From Aplidium turbinatum (lineage: Eukaryota > Chordata > Ascidiacea > Aplousobranchia > Polyclinidae), in contig OU964929.1 of the NCBI GenBank assembly GCA_918807975.1, positions 10,805,197 to 10,869,196 on the forward strand: a DNA stretch of 64,000 bases. The letters are read 5' to 3'. The number at the start of each line of letters is the position of its first letter. Within the stretch, counting starts at the first letter, position 1. A program made the translations under genes and the position numbers. Below, piece after piece: positions 25,801 to 35,460 of the stretch. Below the pieces are notes generated by a model. The model was not told where the DNA came from and searched no databases. It was given only the letters and a program-made list of their open reading frames with translations.

Positions 25801-28800
25801 GTCATCGCTGTTCATCAATGATGTCATTTCATCCAGTCACTGTGACAAAATTTACACCTGTGGCTAGATAGCCTATTATATCTTTTAAACTAATGTAGAC
25901 GCTTGTATACGGTGGTTGTAGCTTTTTTGTTCATCTGTAATATAAAATAAATGATACGTGAATGATGAAGTCGAATGCTCCCAGAGCAAAAGCCAACATT
26001 TTTACATTGATTCAACGTCTGCAGACGTTGCCTCGATGATATAAAATTAACGGATTTTGCGTTATGGGGCTATTTAAAGTTATAAAGTCTTTTCTGTGGT
26101 TCAAACAAACTTCATCCAAACTACGCCCCATGTGAAGAGCTATTACCAATTCTCATCTTTTTTAGGACATGTATCAGAAAATGATCGAAATATCCCCAAA
26201 CGAGCCCACCCCTGAAGAGCGCAAACAGGAGGCTGTCACCAAGCCGAGGTACATGCAGTGGAGGGAGCAAGTCAGCTCGACTTCAAATCTCGGTTTTCGT
26301 ATCGAAGGCATTAAGGTAGGACTGTGTACTGTTTCCAGATGCTTTTGTTCATTGTTTTTGCGTTCGTTCTTTTTCATTGGTTCAGCATCTGTACACGCAC
26401 CCGACAGGGATACAGTACCTAACCAGCAGATGAATCCCTTTTTACATTGATTCAATGTAAGAAAGCACTTTGCCGGCTCCACAAGCAGTTCCTGGGTGTG
26501 TATGGAGATTTTACTGCGAGTCAATATGCTTTTCAAAGGCTTCGTTTTAATCGTTATTTGATTCGTCGTAGCCCAAAATGAGTCTTTAAAAACAGTTTCA
26601 CGTTTACAAAACGGTGCAAACTTTATCCGATGGCCTGCTAATTTTCACGTTGTTTTAAATTTTCAGCTGACGCAATTCAATCAGATGAAAACAAATCTTT
26701 TTTCATTTGAATGCTTTTGGAAAAGTCATAGTGTTCAATGATATTGCAGTGACGTTAATGCAATGTACTGACGTTTCTAAGTTTCTAAAACAAACAAAAA
26801 AACAAGCGAAACTTATTAAACAATCTTGTAAGCGCGGCTTATTGTGTTCAGCTTAAAATTTCATGTTTTTATGACATTCCTGTCGTTTCAAAGTGTTATC
26901 ATTGCGCACTGCACGCATACTCATATCCAAAGTGCTGCCACGGGCATCGGGCAGGAAAGACTTCAGTCGTATATCCACACGCATGGCGTAAGCTCATTAA
27001 CGTTAATAAACGCTGATTAACTGTAATTTAGAGAAAAATGCCTTTACCGCTTGGACTGCATAGTGCATATGCTACCATCGATCTGATTAGGTTGACACTT
27101 AGACCACGGATTGACATAATTGACGACGTATTATGGAACGATGCCGTGATAGGTTAAGCCTACAAAGTCATACGGAATCGTATTGAATTCCTTGACAATA
27201 CTGTCTTCCGATGTGCTAAATTAACATTGGGGTCTATATAAAATCGCCTCACCGGACGTACCATTGTGTACTTATGGCGTTTGCTTTGTTTTCTAAATTT
27301 GTAATCTCCTTTTTGTGATCGTCCGGCTACGTTACGCTTTTTACTTGTTTAAAAGCCTTAACGCGCCACGCTGATATTCTTGAATCTGTTGGAATGCATC
27401 GTCTTCTAAAAATACTTACAATAGCCTACTTTTTCGCACAAGAGGTATTTATGTGTTTAATAAATGTTTGTACAGCAATATTCGTCATTTCAAGCTCAGT
27501 GAACTTTGCCAATGGGTGTTTGAAGTGTACAGTATATATCTCATGAAGGCGCCATTCTTAACCTTTGCGCTAGAACGAACGTAATACGTATATGACGTGC
27601 TTGACAGTTCAGACAATTTTTCATCATTTTAATTCAATTTTGGCCGCTTTCAACACATTTTCAGTTTTTGTTTGTTAAACATGGCATATATCAAATTGGT
27701 ATTACCTATTGTCTGGAAAGGGTGGCTCTCAACATTTCTGTTTAACATGGATAAACATGGATAGAAGTTTGTAAATCGACGTTTGAGATATGACAAGGTT
27801 TATTTTTATTTTGCCATTGGAGCATGCATTCCAAATGATGACTCGAGTGGGATGGTCAATGGGTCAGTGACTAAATTAATACTTTGCCTTTCATGCTCGC
27901 TAAATGTCTAGCTAGCAGATGGAGCTTGCTGCTGTTGCATTGTTTTTTATGAATCTCGATATGCATTTACCAAATCACCGTCGTCGTCTGTATGGTTAGA
28001 CTTCCATTCCTTTACTACTGTTTGCTTTTTAAGGTCAATTTCAAAAAAGACGGTATGCAAACTCGGTATCTTATAGGCTTACGTTTTGTCAATGTCCCAT
28101 GAGGATTCAAATCACAATTTCAATCCCTTTTTTTTCACATTGCAGAAAAGTAACAAAGACCCGAGCAAAGACTACAAGTTGACCAAAACCGAAGAACAAG
28201 TAACGAAAGCCTTCCGTTACTTCATTGACAGCAATGTATCTGTCTTGGTAAGTGATTGTCAAACACAACCTTATATGTTTCCAAGGGAAAGAAAAAAAAT
28301 TCTCCCTGCTTTTCAATTATAGTCTAACACTTTTTATTGATTTCAAACAGCTCAAGTTTCAATCTACATCACCGCATTCACCTATTCATTCACTCGTTGT
28401 TAACACGTTCCGGTGATTTAAATTGATTATATTATTATTACATAATAATTGAATTTAAAGAGCACTACAGACCTTAGTCTGAAATAGCTGGTTTTCTTCG
28501 AGTTTACCCAACCAGGAAATCAGTCCTTTTTCACTTTATTTATTGTTATGACGCAATGCAATGTAAAAAAAGATGATTTGTGAGTGGTAATGTGATGACG
28601 TCACACCACTGACTTTCATCACTTGCATTTCAGAAAAATTACATTGAGCGATTGAAAAGCATGAGAGATGCTCTTGAATCTTCGGAGTTTTTCCAAAGCC
28701 ACGAAGTGAGTTAGAGTTTGATTGTTATCTTTTTGCAGCTGGTAAAACTTGCTATTTTGACATCGTTTAACGTCGCTAGATGTCGAAACCACGCACCCTA

Positions 28801-31800
28801 GTCCCAGAGACCAGATTAATTTGATTCGCGTCTGTCGAAAAAAAAAGCAATAACATAGAATTATTGAAAAAATATTACTAACCGACGTTAAACATGGTAA
28901 TGTAACCATGACTAAACGGCTCTTTTATTTGGCGCATTTTCAAACAATTGTTTGAATCAAGCGGTTACTTGTTTATGTTATTTCGATGACGACCATGCAC
29001 TATGCAGTTTGCCATAATCAGTTTCCAGGACAAGGCAAAATAATTAATTGGTACCGTTCTATTTGGCAAACCCAGTGCATGCTTCACCCTAGCCTACACT
29101 GTAACGAGTATATCCGTTCCCAACTACCACTCACTGCATGTGGAGATAAATACCGGCTCTCACTGTTGTTTATTTGCTCCGAAACTACAAATCGCGTTGT
29201 GCAATGCCGATACCAATATAAAAACGATGCATTCCTGCAAAATTAACCGAAAAGACCTTGTATCCACGAGCTCACGTGCGTGAGTCTGGGTGAAAGAAAG
29301 TCGTTCTATCGTCACCATGCAGTGTTGTGTTATATCCAGCTTAACCGTGGAGCGTGTGTTATGTATTATATTGCGGAAACTTTAGAAGGAGAAAAAACTT
29401 TTATTTCGTCTGTTGTGAAAATAGTGCGGTAGATGCATTTTGTCAAATGTCAAAACTAAATTCTACAACACAGACAGCCCAGACAGCAAAATCCGTCATT
29501 TTTACATTGATTCAACGTCTGAAGACGTTGAGTTAAAAATTGTAGAGCTGTGGACAGTATCTGATTCGTAGTATCAAAACATTTTTTTGGGTGGGAGGGG
29601 GTGCAATTCAACGTCTGAAGACGTTAAATCAATGCAAAAATGACCGATTTTGCTTTCGGGGAGGAAGCGGCAAAAGATCTAATAGATGTAAAAACAACAT
29701 TATTTTTTATTGCGCTTCCCTTGTTTTCATTGCGTACCTCATCTCTAACCGTCTTTGTGCTGTCTGCACGACTTGACGCAACAAGGGAAGTGACGCACAT
29801 CAAGTTGAATTGTAATGACAAGGCTCATTGTGAGAACCGTTGAGGTAGGAGCTCCGCTTGCTGCGTGCAAAAGAAAATCGTTTAAAAAATCAAACTTTCC
29901 TTGGATTGTGTCGTCTGTTGCACCGGTTGCAATCGTGTTTTTGTTTTGACTGATTTTCATTGGCGATGATGTTGCTTCGACAGGACCTTTACGAATTATT
30001 ATCAGTTATAGAAATCAATGTTTCTCTTTTTTTCTTAATTCTTTTAAAGTTTTCCCTCTTTCTATAAAAATCAATTTCTCTCCTTTCCAGTGGTAACACA
30101 TCTGACCATATCGCAGGAGTTACAAGAATAAAGCTATCATTGAAATGTTTTGTTAGGTAGTGACTAAATTAGTAAAGCAAAAATGGCAAATAAACAGCAG
30201 AGCAGTCCGAGAACGTTTGAAGTACACATACCGATACATCAGTGATGCGTTGAATTGAGAGCCAAAACCGAGCAGTTTAAATATTTGTTGTCCATCAACA
30301 ACTGATTTAGGCCATTTTATGAATAGTTGCCACTGTGCTGACAAGCGTGTGAATTGAAACTTTTGCGATGTTTCGTTCTGGAATGTTGGTTTAAGCCAAA
30401 ACATTTCAAATAACTTGGTTCTATATTGATGGGGCTACAGCAGCTGGGCTGCTGAACGTATCGATATCTTGTGTAAATAGTACCGAAATAATGCCATTTC
30501 CATCGTACGTTTCTGCTCTATTGTAAACAATGGAGACGATATCCGACGCAGTCTGCTTTGTTTGTTTTCATCAATGACCAGTTCTATTTGCCAAAAAGGC
30601 AATTTCTTCTTTGCCATTGACTGATCACTGTTTCATTTTCATTGGTTCAGCCTGTAGTGTATAGCCGTTGAATCAATGTCAAAAACCCGATGCTGTTGTC
30701 GTTCATCGCCACCACAGCACTACCTTTTTGTTTTACCGAAAGGTATGATTTTCTTACACGATTTCCTTTCACAACGAACAGCAAATGAGTCGCTTTTTAC
30801 ATTTAAAAAAAAAAACGACTCATTTGCTGTCTGGGATGTTTCTGATATTGGATTTTTATGAAGCAACCTCCATTAATCCAAGGCACTCGCCGTTGGCACA
30901 AATAAATCTCCCACTTGCATGGTTTTCTTCGACATTCTTCTGTTTCATATTTTCTCTCAACCAGCAGTGCACACTCACTTGATCGATAGTCGTAAACATT
31001 GCGATACAGTAAACCAAACTCTTTGTCAAAGCTCAATACCCATCGAGAAAATCAGTCGTTTTTTTACATTGATTTAACCTCCCAATACGTTGAATCAATT
31101 TACAAAATTGAATTAAAAGACTGATATTCTGGATGAGGATACTCCTGACAAACTTCGATATTTCAAAAGAGAATGTCTTCTCAGGCGATAGGCAGTTCGT
31201 TGCTGTTCGTACACGACGGCACAGGCTTGGCCAACATTTGGATGATCGACTTTGGAAAGACTTCACGATTACCCGGGAATAAGAAAATTGACCACAGAAC
31301 AGAGTGGGTCGAAGGAAACAGGTTAGTAAACGTCGAAACTACCTTATATCTACGTTGTTTTTACGAAATATCGTACTTTGATCAATTTCTGAAGGTCGTA
31401 ATCTGTTTTTTTTTCAAATTTCATTTTTTTAAACTTACAAATTTGAAAAGTTGCGGATTTGCGTTACTGACCACATAAAATCGGAGTCCTTCCATCCAGC
31501 AACACTCAAGATTGATATGGCCAGCCGTGTCTGGCTGTCTGCAAGAAATTGCAACCGGCCATTTCTTTTCACTTTGAGTAACGTTTTCACAAAATTTAAC
31601 GTCCAAAAAAACGTCACTATGATTTGACGACTCCTTTGAGCTTTAGTTTTTTGATGCATCAGATTTGGCCCCAGACTTCAAAATCCGTTTTTACATTGAT
31701 TCAACGTCTGCACATACCTTGGATCGTTCATTACGATTGATGGTAAATGTAAAAAAAAGAGATTAAAATAAGAATTGTTAAGCGAAACAGGCTTTCCAAA

Positions 31801-34486
31801 ACTTTGCATACATTCTTCGAAACTAAAATTTACAATGCACAACAAGGAAGCGAGTGTCAACGTAGTATATCTTTCCTATTTTGCGGTATGGATGTAAAAC
31901 CTGAACGCTAAGCAAAGAAATACAGAAGCATTTTAACGCCGCTGAAGAGTGGTCCATTCGAAAAATACAACGAATGACATACATCGGTCACAAAACAAAG
32001 GAAGACGTACTAACTCAAACCAAAACTCTCTTGAAAAACATCATGAAGCGACAAACAAGTTTTTTTGGCCATGTCATGAGGAAAGAACGATTAGATCACA
32101 CTGTTTTTTGTGAAGAGATCAAAGGAAAACGAGCTCGTGGAAAACAGCGTCTCACTTTTCTCAATAACCTCAAGGATCATCTTCACGTTACAACCACAAC
32201 AATTTGTAATACAGTCAAATACCGGAATAACTGAAAAGAACTATGCAGGAACGCCTAAGCCTGAAACAGGCATGGTACACACAGAAGAAGAAGACGTTGA
32301 ATCAATGTAAAAATGGCGGATTTTGTTCTGGGGCTATGCCCAGCACATGCTTTTTTGTTTGTAATTTCAGTCCAGTAAATCTCGTTGCTTTGGTGTCATG
32401 ATTTACGAGTCTTACGTCACGTCACGCTTTGCAGAGAATGTATTTATATCACGCTTTGACGTCATAGTCGGTTGTAACTTGTACTGCTCCATAACGTTTC
32501 TGTTCGTGTAAAAAGATGATCATGCATTGCAGCAAAACGGCTCAAGATGCGCTAAGCTTGTTGACAAATTCCGTCGGCTTACCTAGCAAGCAAAATCCTT
32601 TGTTTTTACATTGATTCAACGTGTGTAGACGTTGAATCAATGGAAAGGTCTGCGCATGAATGCTACATAATTGCGGTTGGATCAACGTAAAATTACTGGC
32701 TTTGTGAATTTCATTCACACCAACTTACATGGTAAAAAGCAATATATCTATCTCTTAACACTTCACGCCACAAGACGTTTGTTGGTGCGAAAACGCGAAC
32801 GATAGTCCAGCCAGTAAATTAGCCTTTTCACATTGATTTAACTCTCGCAGACGTTGAATTAATGTGAAAGATGACTAATTTGCTGCTTCAATGTGGCTTA
32901 TGGAACTCAATAAAAAATATTTATATTTCGGTTCCACTACCTGAGAGAAGCAAGCATATAAGTGGTACAACTATATGATTTCCGTGTAAAATTCACATAA
33001 TTTCCTTTTGAAATAAAAATATCCTTTAAGCGCATTAATCATTGCGGTAATCTCTGCGACGGCTGGTTAGAATTAAGCCTGCCTTTGACTTCCAAGGAAT
33101 TCCAAGTTGTCATGTTCATGAACAGGCTGAAAACACAGTAGTTAATTAATACGTGTCTGCCTACTTAATAACGCATTGAACGAAATTTGACATACAAAGC
33201 TACAAGGCAAATTACAAATTATATGTTATTAGAAACTTTATGACACTGGTTTAACGTCGCCAATCGTTGAAATGTGATATAAGCGATAAATTTGCAATGA
33301 TACCTGAAAGCTATTTTCGGATATCCTCCCGCTAAAATTTCTTTCAAATATAACCTGTTGTCATCGTATGATCTAACTTGGCTTTAAATTATTGATTCTC
33401 ATTGGTCATTTTCTCGCTCTATCTCCGATGAAACTACTTAACGAGGCTGTGATCTGTGCCTGCGAACAAACCAGTCGTTGCTGACATTGATTTAACCTGT
33501 GCTAAGGTTGAATCAATGTAAACGACTAGTCAGATTGCGACTGTCTATTTTCTGGGATGCCAGAACTTCAGGGAGATAACTTTAACTGCAGAAGCATTCG
33601 TTTCTAGCACCAGTTGCTACGTTCATCAGTTCTACGTTTCAGTATACAGAAGCATTGTCGCTTTCAAGTTAATTTTGGTTTTATCAATTTGTGACACCAC
33701 TTCCATATTGCACAGCGAAAATCGCAGCCTACAATAAAATTGATAATACGAGATTTGGCTGGAAGCCGACAGTTGGAGACTTTTCATTGACGCTGTTTCA
33801 GCTATATGCTACCTACTTATTGTGATAGGGGAGTAATGAAACGATCCAACATAAGCAAAGAGAAGAGTGCATTAGAAACAGCTAGGAACCACTGGTCTAA
33901 TCAAACGTGAGACACCAAAATGGTTGTTTAAAAAGATGCATATGGACGATGGTGTTATGAAATAAAGCATTTCTTTACACTAATTGACGACACACTGTTT
34001 GTTCTGATTTGCGTTGCTCGCTGGTTGTCTGATTGGTTTAAACGTCACTTTGCGTGGGGCACGTTTCGTGGTTTCCTCCACTTTCTTACGTAATGTGTTG
34101 ACGTCAGCATCCATCAATTTGTCATTGACCTTTTTTTCAGGGAGGATGGATATCTCTTTGGCATGGACAAGATGATCTCGCTTTTTGAGTCCATCCTTCG
34201 ACAACTGACTCCTGAATCCGCAGCAACATCGCTCTCCTCTTCCGCAACTAATGATGTCTCACGAAGCACCCACACTCATCCAGGAGGCAACATGGTGACT
34301 CAGCTTCGCATCACCATCGCTTCCCCCCTTCCAAAGAATCATGTCATAAAACGTCGCGTCGCCAAAATTCGCTTAAATGACGATTACGCCTCACAGCGCA
34401 GTGACGTAAACACGCATGACGTCACCAATAACAACGTCACGAACACTGACAACAACAAAAACGGTTTAACTGAAAGGACGTCATAA
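15786..34486 (+). CDS. ITPKA: Inositol-1,4,5-trisphosphate 3-kinase, complete gene, 10 coding exons
   Basis: The enzyme phosphorylates Ins(1,4,5)P3 at the 3-position with ATP, making Ins(1,3,4,5)P4, and is Ca2+/calmodulin-regulated in animals. Exons: 15786-16825, 17357-17447, 23271-23370, 24503-24719, 25450-25504, 26166-26315, 28146-28247, 28634-28705, 31185-31321, 34141-34486. All junctions are GT-AG and the phases agree, giving 770 codons. Residues 1-346 are Ser/Thr-rich. Residues 380-403 ([11 protein letters not shown], then FKKKYPW) match the calmodulin-binding segment. Lys423 (ILKKY) is the likely ATP lysine. PSLMDCKMG (473-481) is the IPK PxxxDxKxG motif. SSLLF lies at 613-617 and IDFGKT at 630-635, with the metal-binding Asp631. 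About 88 polar residues follow the usual family end. Which vertebrate paralogue (A, B or C) is closest is not resolved, so the symbol is a family label. Confidence 0.95.
16826..17356 (+). other. Kinase intron 1
   Basis: A 531-base intron bounded by GTATTT and a TTTTTAAG acceptor. No repeat or gene is seen inside. Confidence 0.85.
17357..17447 (+). CDS. ITPKA: Kinase exon 2
   Basis: Encodes the acidic linker [19 protein letters not shown] and a short basic end [10 protein letters not shown], leading to a consensus GTGAGT donor. The phase matches exons 1 and 3. Confidence 0.88.
19803..20747 (+). mobile_element. Tc1/mariner-type DNA transposon, internally deleted and decayed
   Basis: Perfect 23-base inverted termini start CAGGGTCATCAATAATTAAC (19803-19825 and 20725-20747). 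A TA follows the right end, while the left flank reads AT, so the target duplication has drifted. Plus-strand frames spell a transposase. One frame has part of the DNA-binding region, then [20 protein letters not shown] (first catalytic Asp) and PLIFVNQ. Other frames carry a block equivalent to the second catalytic region, with the usual QD lost ([10 protein letters not shown]), and finally [15 protein letters not shown]. The first helix-turn-helix is missing and several frameshifts and stops are present. It is 945 bp long, where full family members are usually 1.3 kb or more. Confidence 0.9.
21663..21874 (-). mobile_element. tRNA-derived SINE with poly(A) tail
   Basis: The minus strand begins near 21874 with a tRNA-like head that has an A box (TAGCCGAGTGG) and a B box (GGTTCGACACC). 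An unrelated body of about 120 bases follows, then a tail of about 16 A (a T run at 21662-21677 on the plus strand). A perfect 11-base target duplication, GTTTATGAGGT, flanks it (21652-21662 and 21875-21885). The head resembles a Ser/Leu-type tRNA. It sits antisense in kinase intron 2. Confidence 0.9.
23271..23370 (+). CDS. ITPKA: Kinase exon 3 (calmodulin-binding segment and start of catalytic core)
   Basis: Encodes [29 protein letters not shown]. This is nearly identical in pattern to the calmodulin-binding and domain-entry segment of vertebrate ITPKs. Bounded by a TTTTTCAG acceptor and a GTAAGC donor. Confidence 0.95.
23371..24502 (+). other. Kinase intron 3
   Basis: 1.1-kb intron. No repeat family or gene is recognised within it. 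Confidence 0.8.
24503..24719 (+). CDS. ITPKA: Kinase exon 4 (ATP lysine and PxxxDxKxG motif)
   Basis: Encodes [16 protein letters not shown] through [13 protein letters not shown]. It contains the likely ATP-contacting Lys and the Asp/Lys of the inositol-phosphate kinase signature. The codon split at its end (AG|G) makes Arg with exon 5. Confidence 0.96.
24720..25449 (+). other. Kinase intron 4
   Basis: A 730-base intron that contains one diverged palindromic foldback copy (24803-24851). Nothing else is seen. Confidence 0.8.
24803..24851. repeat. Palindromic foldback repeat, diverged copy
   Basis: Arms around TCGATTCAATATCTGCAG and its partner GATGTTGAATTAAATTG fold with the centre CTGCAG. 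The core matches the family ACATTGATTCAACGTC at many positions. Confidence 0.7.
25450..25504 (+). CDS. ITPKA: Kinase exon 5
   Basis: Encodes [18 protein letters not shown], matching the conserved RTYLEEEL-KARKKPSLR block of the family. GTAAGT donor. Confidence 0.95.
25505..26165 (+). other. Kinase intron 5
   Basis: A 661-base intron that contains a full-width foldback repeat (25979-26070). Confidence 0.8.
25979..26070. repeat. Palindromic foldback repeat with outer arms
   Basis: The left arm runs from CCCAGAGCAAAA through TTTTTACATTGATTCAACGT. The right arm ends GGATTTTGCGTTATGGGG. The centre is CTGCAG. The inner right arm has diverged (GACGTTGCCTCGATG), but the outermost bases still pair. 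Confidence 0.8.
26166..26315 (+). CDS. ITPKA: Kinase exon 6 (inositol-binding helices region)
   Basis: Encodes [20 protein letters not shown], then [19 protein letters not shown] and LGFRIEGIK. It aligns without gaps to the family core, and the part including KPRYMQWRE contacts InsP3 in known structures. Confidence 0.96.
26316..28145 (+). other. Kinase intron 6
   Basis: 1.8-kb intron. A reduced foldback copy lies near 26436-26462 (TTACATTGATTCAATGTAA, itself palindromic). The rest is unassigned. Confidence 0.8.
26436..26462. repeat. Minimal palindromic foldback copy
   Basis: Only the inner arms remain (CTTTTTACATTGATTCAATG), forming a short palindrome. It may be a deletion derivative of the longer family. 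Confidence 0.6.
28146..28247 (+). CDS. ITPKA: Kinase exon 7
   Basis: Encodes [20 protein letters not shown] and [14 protein letters not shown], corresponding to the KKTKTREQVTEAFREF block of the family. GTAAGT donor. Confidence 0.94.
28248..28633 (+). other. Kinase intron 7
   Basis: A 386-base intron with nothing recognised inside. Confidence 0.85.
28634..28705 (+). CDS. ITPKA: Kinase exon 8
   Basis: Encodes [20 protein letters not shown] and QSHE, matching [20 protein letters not shown] of the family. GTGAGT donor. Confidence 0.95.
29478..29545. repeat. Palindromic foldback repeat, subfamily A
   Basis: The left arm shows the canonical outer sequence CCCAGACAGCAAAATCCGTC, then TTTTTACATTGATTCAACGT. 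The right arm GACGTTGAGTTAAAAATTG is diverged. It lies 55 bases upstream of another copy. Confidence 0.75.
29600..29672. repeat. Palindromic foldback repeat, right-arm-biased copy
   Basis: The centre ACGTCTGAAGACGT is perfect. The right arm TTAAATCAATGCAAAAATG continues into ACCGATTTTGC. The outer left arm is missing. Confidence 0.7.
29705..29797. repeat. Small inverted repeat unrelated to the main family
   Basis: GCGCTTCCCTTGTT (about 29710) pairs with AACAAGGGAAGTGACGC (about 29780), with about 60 bases between the arms. It could be a small MITE, but target duplications were not seen. Confidence 0.5.
30631..30690. repeat. Palindromic foldback repeat, diverged
   Basis: Arms CATTTTCATTGGTTCAGC and CGTTGAATCAATGTCAAAAA lie around a short unpaired centre. 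Confidence 0.6.
30778..30830. repeat. Foldback repeat keeping only perfect outer arms
   Basis: ACAGCAAATGAGTCG (30778-30792) is the exact complement of CGACTCATTTGCTGT (30816-30830). The inner region is collapsed to CTTTTTACATTTAAAAAAA. The outer sequence GCTGTCTGGG matches the family end. Confidence 0.8.
31041..31135. repeat. Palindromic foldback repeat, subfamily B
   Basis: The left arm GAGAAAATCAGTCG leads to TTTTTACATTGATTTAACCT. The right arm has ACGTTGAATCAATTTACA and ends AGACTGATATTCTGG. The AATCAGTC outer arm and its partner GACTGATA share the subfamily-B change. Confidence 0.75.
31185..31321 (+). CDS. ITPKA: Kinase exon 9 (SSLLF and IDFGKT motifs)
   Basis: Encodes [11 protein letters not shown], then [16 protein letters not shown] and WVEGN. 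The Asp of IDFGKT binds the metal-ATP complex in IPK-fold kinases. Acceptor CTTCTCAG, donor after AACAG. Confidence 0.96.
31669..32333. repeat. Palindromic foldback repeat split by a LINE fragment
   Basis: The left arm (31669-31711) reads CCCCAGACTTCAAAATCCG, then TTTTTACATTGATTCAACGT. The right arm (32292-32333) reads GACGTTGAATCAATGTAAAA and ends CGGATTTTGTTCTGGGG. The two arms pair almost end to end, so they belong to one copy opened at its centre. Confidence 0.85.
31714..32291 (+). mobile_element. 5'-truncated LINE fragment inside a palindrome centre
   Basis: The plus strand encodes the tail region that follows RT in RTE/jockey-like elements. It starts with degenerate [19 protein letters not shown], then [13 protein letters not shown] (family pattern WTDHVTNEEVL), [13 protein letters not shown] and [11 protein letters not shown]. 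It ends in an AGAAGAAGAAG tail next to the right palindrome arm. It is distinct from the long LINE at 7-10 kb. No endonuclease or RT palm remains. Confidence 0.82.
32584..32655. repeat. Palindromic foldback repeat, subfamily A-like
   Basis: Left AGCAAAATCCTTTG and TTTTTACATTGATTCAACGT, centre GTGTAGAC, right GTTGAATCAATGGAAAG. A half-arm (GGTTGGATCAACGTAAAA) follows at about 32676. Confidence 0.75.
32808..32890. repeat. Palindromic foldback repeat, subfamily C
   Basis: Left CAGTAAATTAGCC then TTTTCACATTGATTTAAC. Right GTTGAATTAATGTGAAAG then ACTAATTTGCTG. Both arms share the TTCACATT/AATGTGAA and AAATTAG/CTAATTT changes relative to subfamily A. Confidence 0.82.
33240..33285. repeat. Palindromic foldback repeat, strongly diverged
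   Basis: Left GACACTGGTTTAACGTCG and right AATCGTTGAAATGTGATAT can still pair over the core. Confidence 0.55.
33468..33535. repeat. Palindromic foldback repeat, subfamily B
   Basis: Left ACCAGTCGTTGCTGACATTG and ATTTAACCT. Right AGGTTGAATCAATGTAAACG and ACTAGT. The loop is short (GTGCTA). The CCT/AGG pair next to the loop replaces the usual CGTC/GACG on both arms. Confidence 0.82.
34141..34486 (+). CDS. ITPKA: Kinase exon 10 (last conserved helix and novel C-terminal tail)
   Basis: Starts [20 protein letters not shown], the conserved end of the catalytic domain. It continues for about 88 residues beyond the usual family end as a Ser/Thr/His/Asn-rich tail that closes [10 protein letters not shown] and TAA at 34484-34486. 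The tail is open in the same frame with no frameshift sign, so it is probably real coding sequence. Confidence 0.9.
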
Positions 34487-34548
34487 CAACAGCCAAGGAG
34501 GTTGGTCAGTTGCATCCAGCGATTTGATATCCCTGTCGTCTCGCGTTT

Positions 34549-34627
34549 CCAGCTGGAAAAGTTACTATTTTTTCATCGTTCCATCGTTTGGTGAGATTGT
34601 AACGATGTAAAACTGGTCTTTTGCTGG
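34549..34627. repeat. Palindromic foldback repeat, divergent outer arms
   Basis: Left CCAGCTGGAAAAGTTA then TTTTTTCATCGTT. Right AACGATGTAAAAC then TGGTCTTTTGCTGG. The inner ATCGTT/AACGAT replaces the usual ATTGATT/AATCAAT on both sides. Confidence 0.7.
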
Positions 34628-35152
34628 TCGGGTTGTTAAACTATCAAATTTGTGATGTTTTAGTTGCTTGAAACCATGAGCTGCTGTTTAGAAGGCACAG
34701 TGGACAGTCGGTGCTGCGATCCTGAGTAGTTGACCAGAGTACCTCCTCTCAACCAAAAGTAAAGTGCGTTTCTAACTTCCAATTTAACTTAAAATTAGCT
34801 AGGTATGCCATTAAATGATGCATGAGGTGAGGGAAATGTCGTTTGTATCTCCGATAAAGAAGTAACTAGCAGCTTTCAATTGGGTTGTGAAAATTCGCCT
34901 TGGGGACCTCCATGCACTTTTATTGTGTGAGTGTGTTCCTTGGTTTGTTAACTCAGCTGCGCTGAATCAGCAAAAAAGAACATTTTAGGACAGATGTTAT
35001 ATTTGCATTTCTTAATATTGCGCAATATTACTATTTTGCTATTTTCTTCATTGAATTAACGTTATTTTATGTTTGTTTTTAACTTCATGGAAAGATCTGC
35101 CCGATGCTCTGCACATTTGCGGTTTCTTCAAGCAACAAATCCCGAAAAAAAA

Positions 35153-35255
35153 CTTTTTACATTGTTTCAGCGTCGCCAGACATTGAAACGATGTATAATT
35201 GGCGTCTCTTGCCAGCTGGAAACGTCGTGGCCAGACGTTGAATCAATGTAAAAAG
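35153..35255. repeat. Foldback repeat followed by an extra right arm
   Basis: Left CTTTTTACATTGTTTCAGCG and right GACATTGAAACGATGTATAA form one hairpin (35153-35200). Both arms carry the TTTCA/TGAAA variant. A second, canonical right arm (GACGTTGAATCAATGTAAAA) follows at 35234-35253. Confidence 0.72.
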
Positions 35256-35360
35256 AGTGTTTTTTGCAACCGGGTAATGTCCTTACTGTATTTCTATGAC
35301 CATCTTGCGACCGAGGCAGGTCCAAACTTTTATTGTATGAAAGTTATTTCGGTTGTTCTG

Positions 35361-35460
35361 CCCCAGACAATAAAATCTGTCATTTTTACATTGACTCAAC
35401 GTATGGCTTCGACGTATGCAATCTGCAGACGTTGAATCAATGTAAAAATGACGGATTTAA
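35361..35460. repeat. Palindromic foldback repeat with enlarged centre
   Basis: Canonical outer and inner arms (CCCCAGAC, AAAATCTGTC, TTTTTACATTGACTCAACGT against GACGTTGAATCAATGTAAAA, ATGACGGATTT) are separated by about 25 extra bases at the centre (TATGGCTTCGACGTATGCAA). Confidence 0.82.

Larger units (their letters stand above)
28706..31184 (+). other. Kinase intron 8 (repeat-rich)
   Basis: 2.5-kb intron with five foldback copies (29478, 29600, 30631, 30778 and 31041 regions) and another short inverted repeat near 29705-29797 (GCTTCCCTTGTT against AACAAGGGAAG). No gene is supported. Confidence 0.8.
31322..34140 (+). other. Kinase intron 9 (densest in foldback repeats)
   Basis: 2.8-kb intron with foldback copies at 31669-32333 (split by a LINE fragment), 32584, 32808, 33240 and 33468. 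It ends in a long pyrimidine tract (TTTTTTTCAG) before exon 10. Confidence 0.85.

Noticed and set aside
34163-34486. Stand-alone 107-residue gene
   Set aside because: The frame is the last exon of the kinase. It joins in phase after an acceptor at 34140 and begins with conserved kinase residues.
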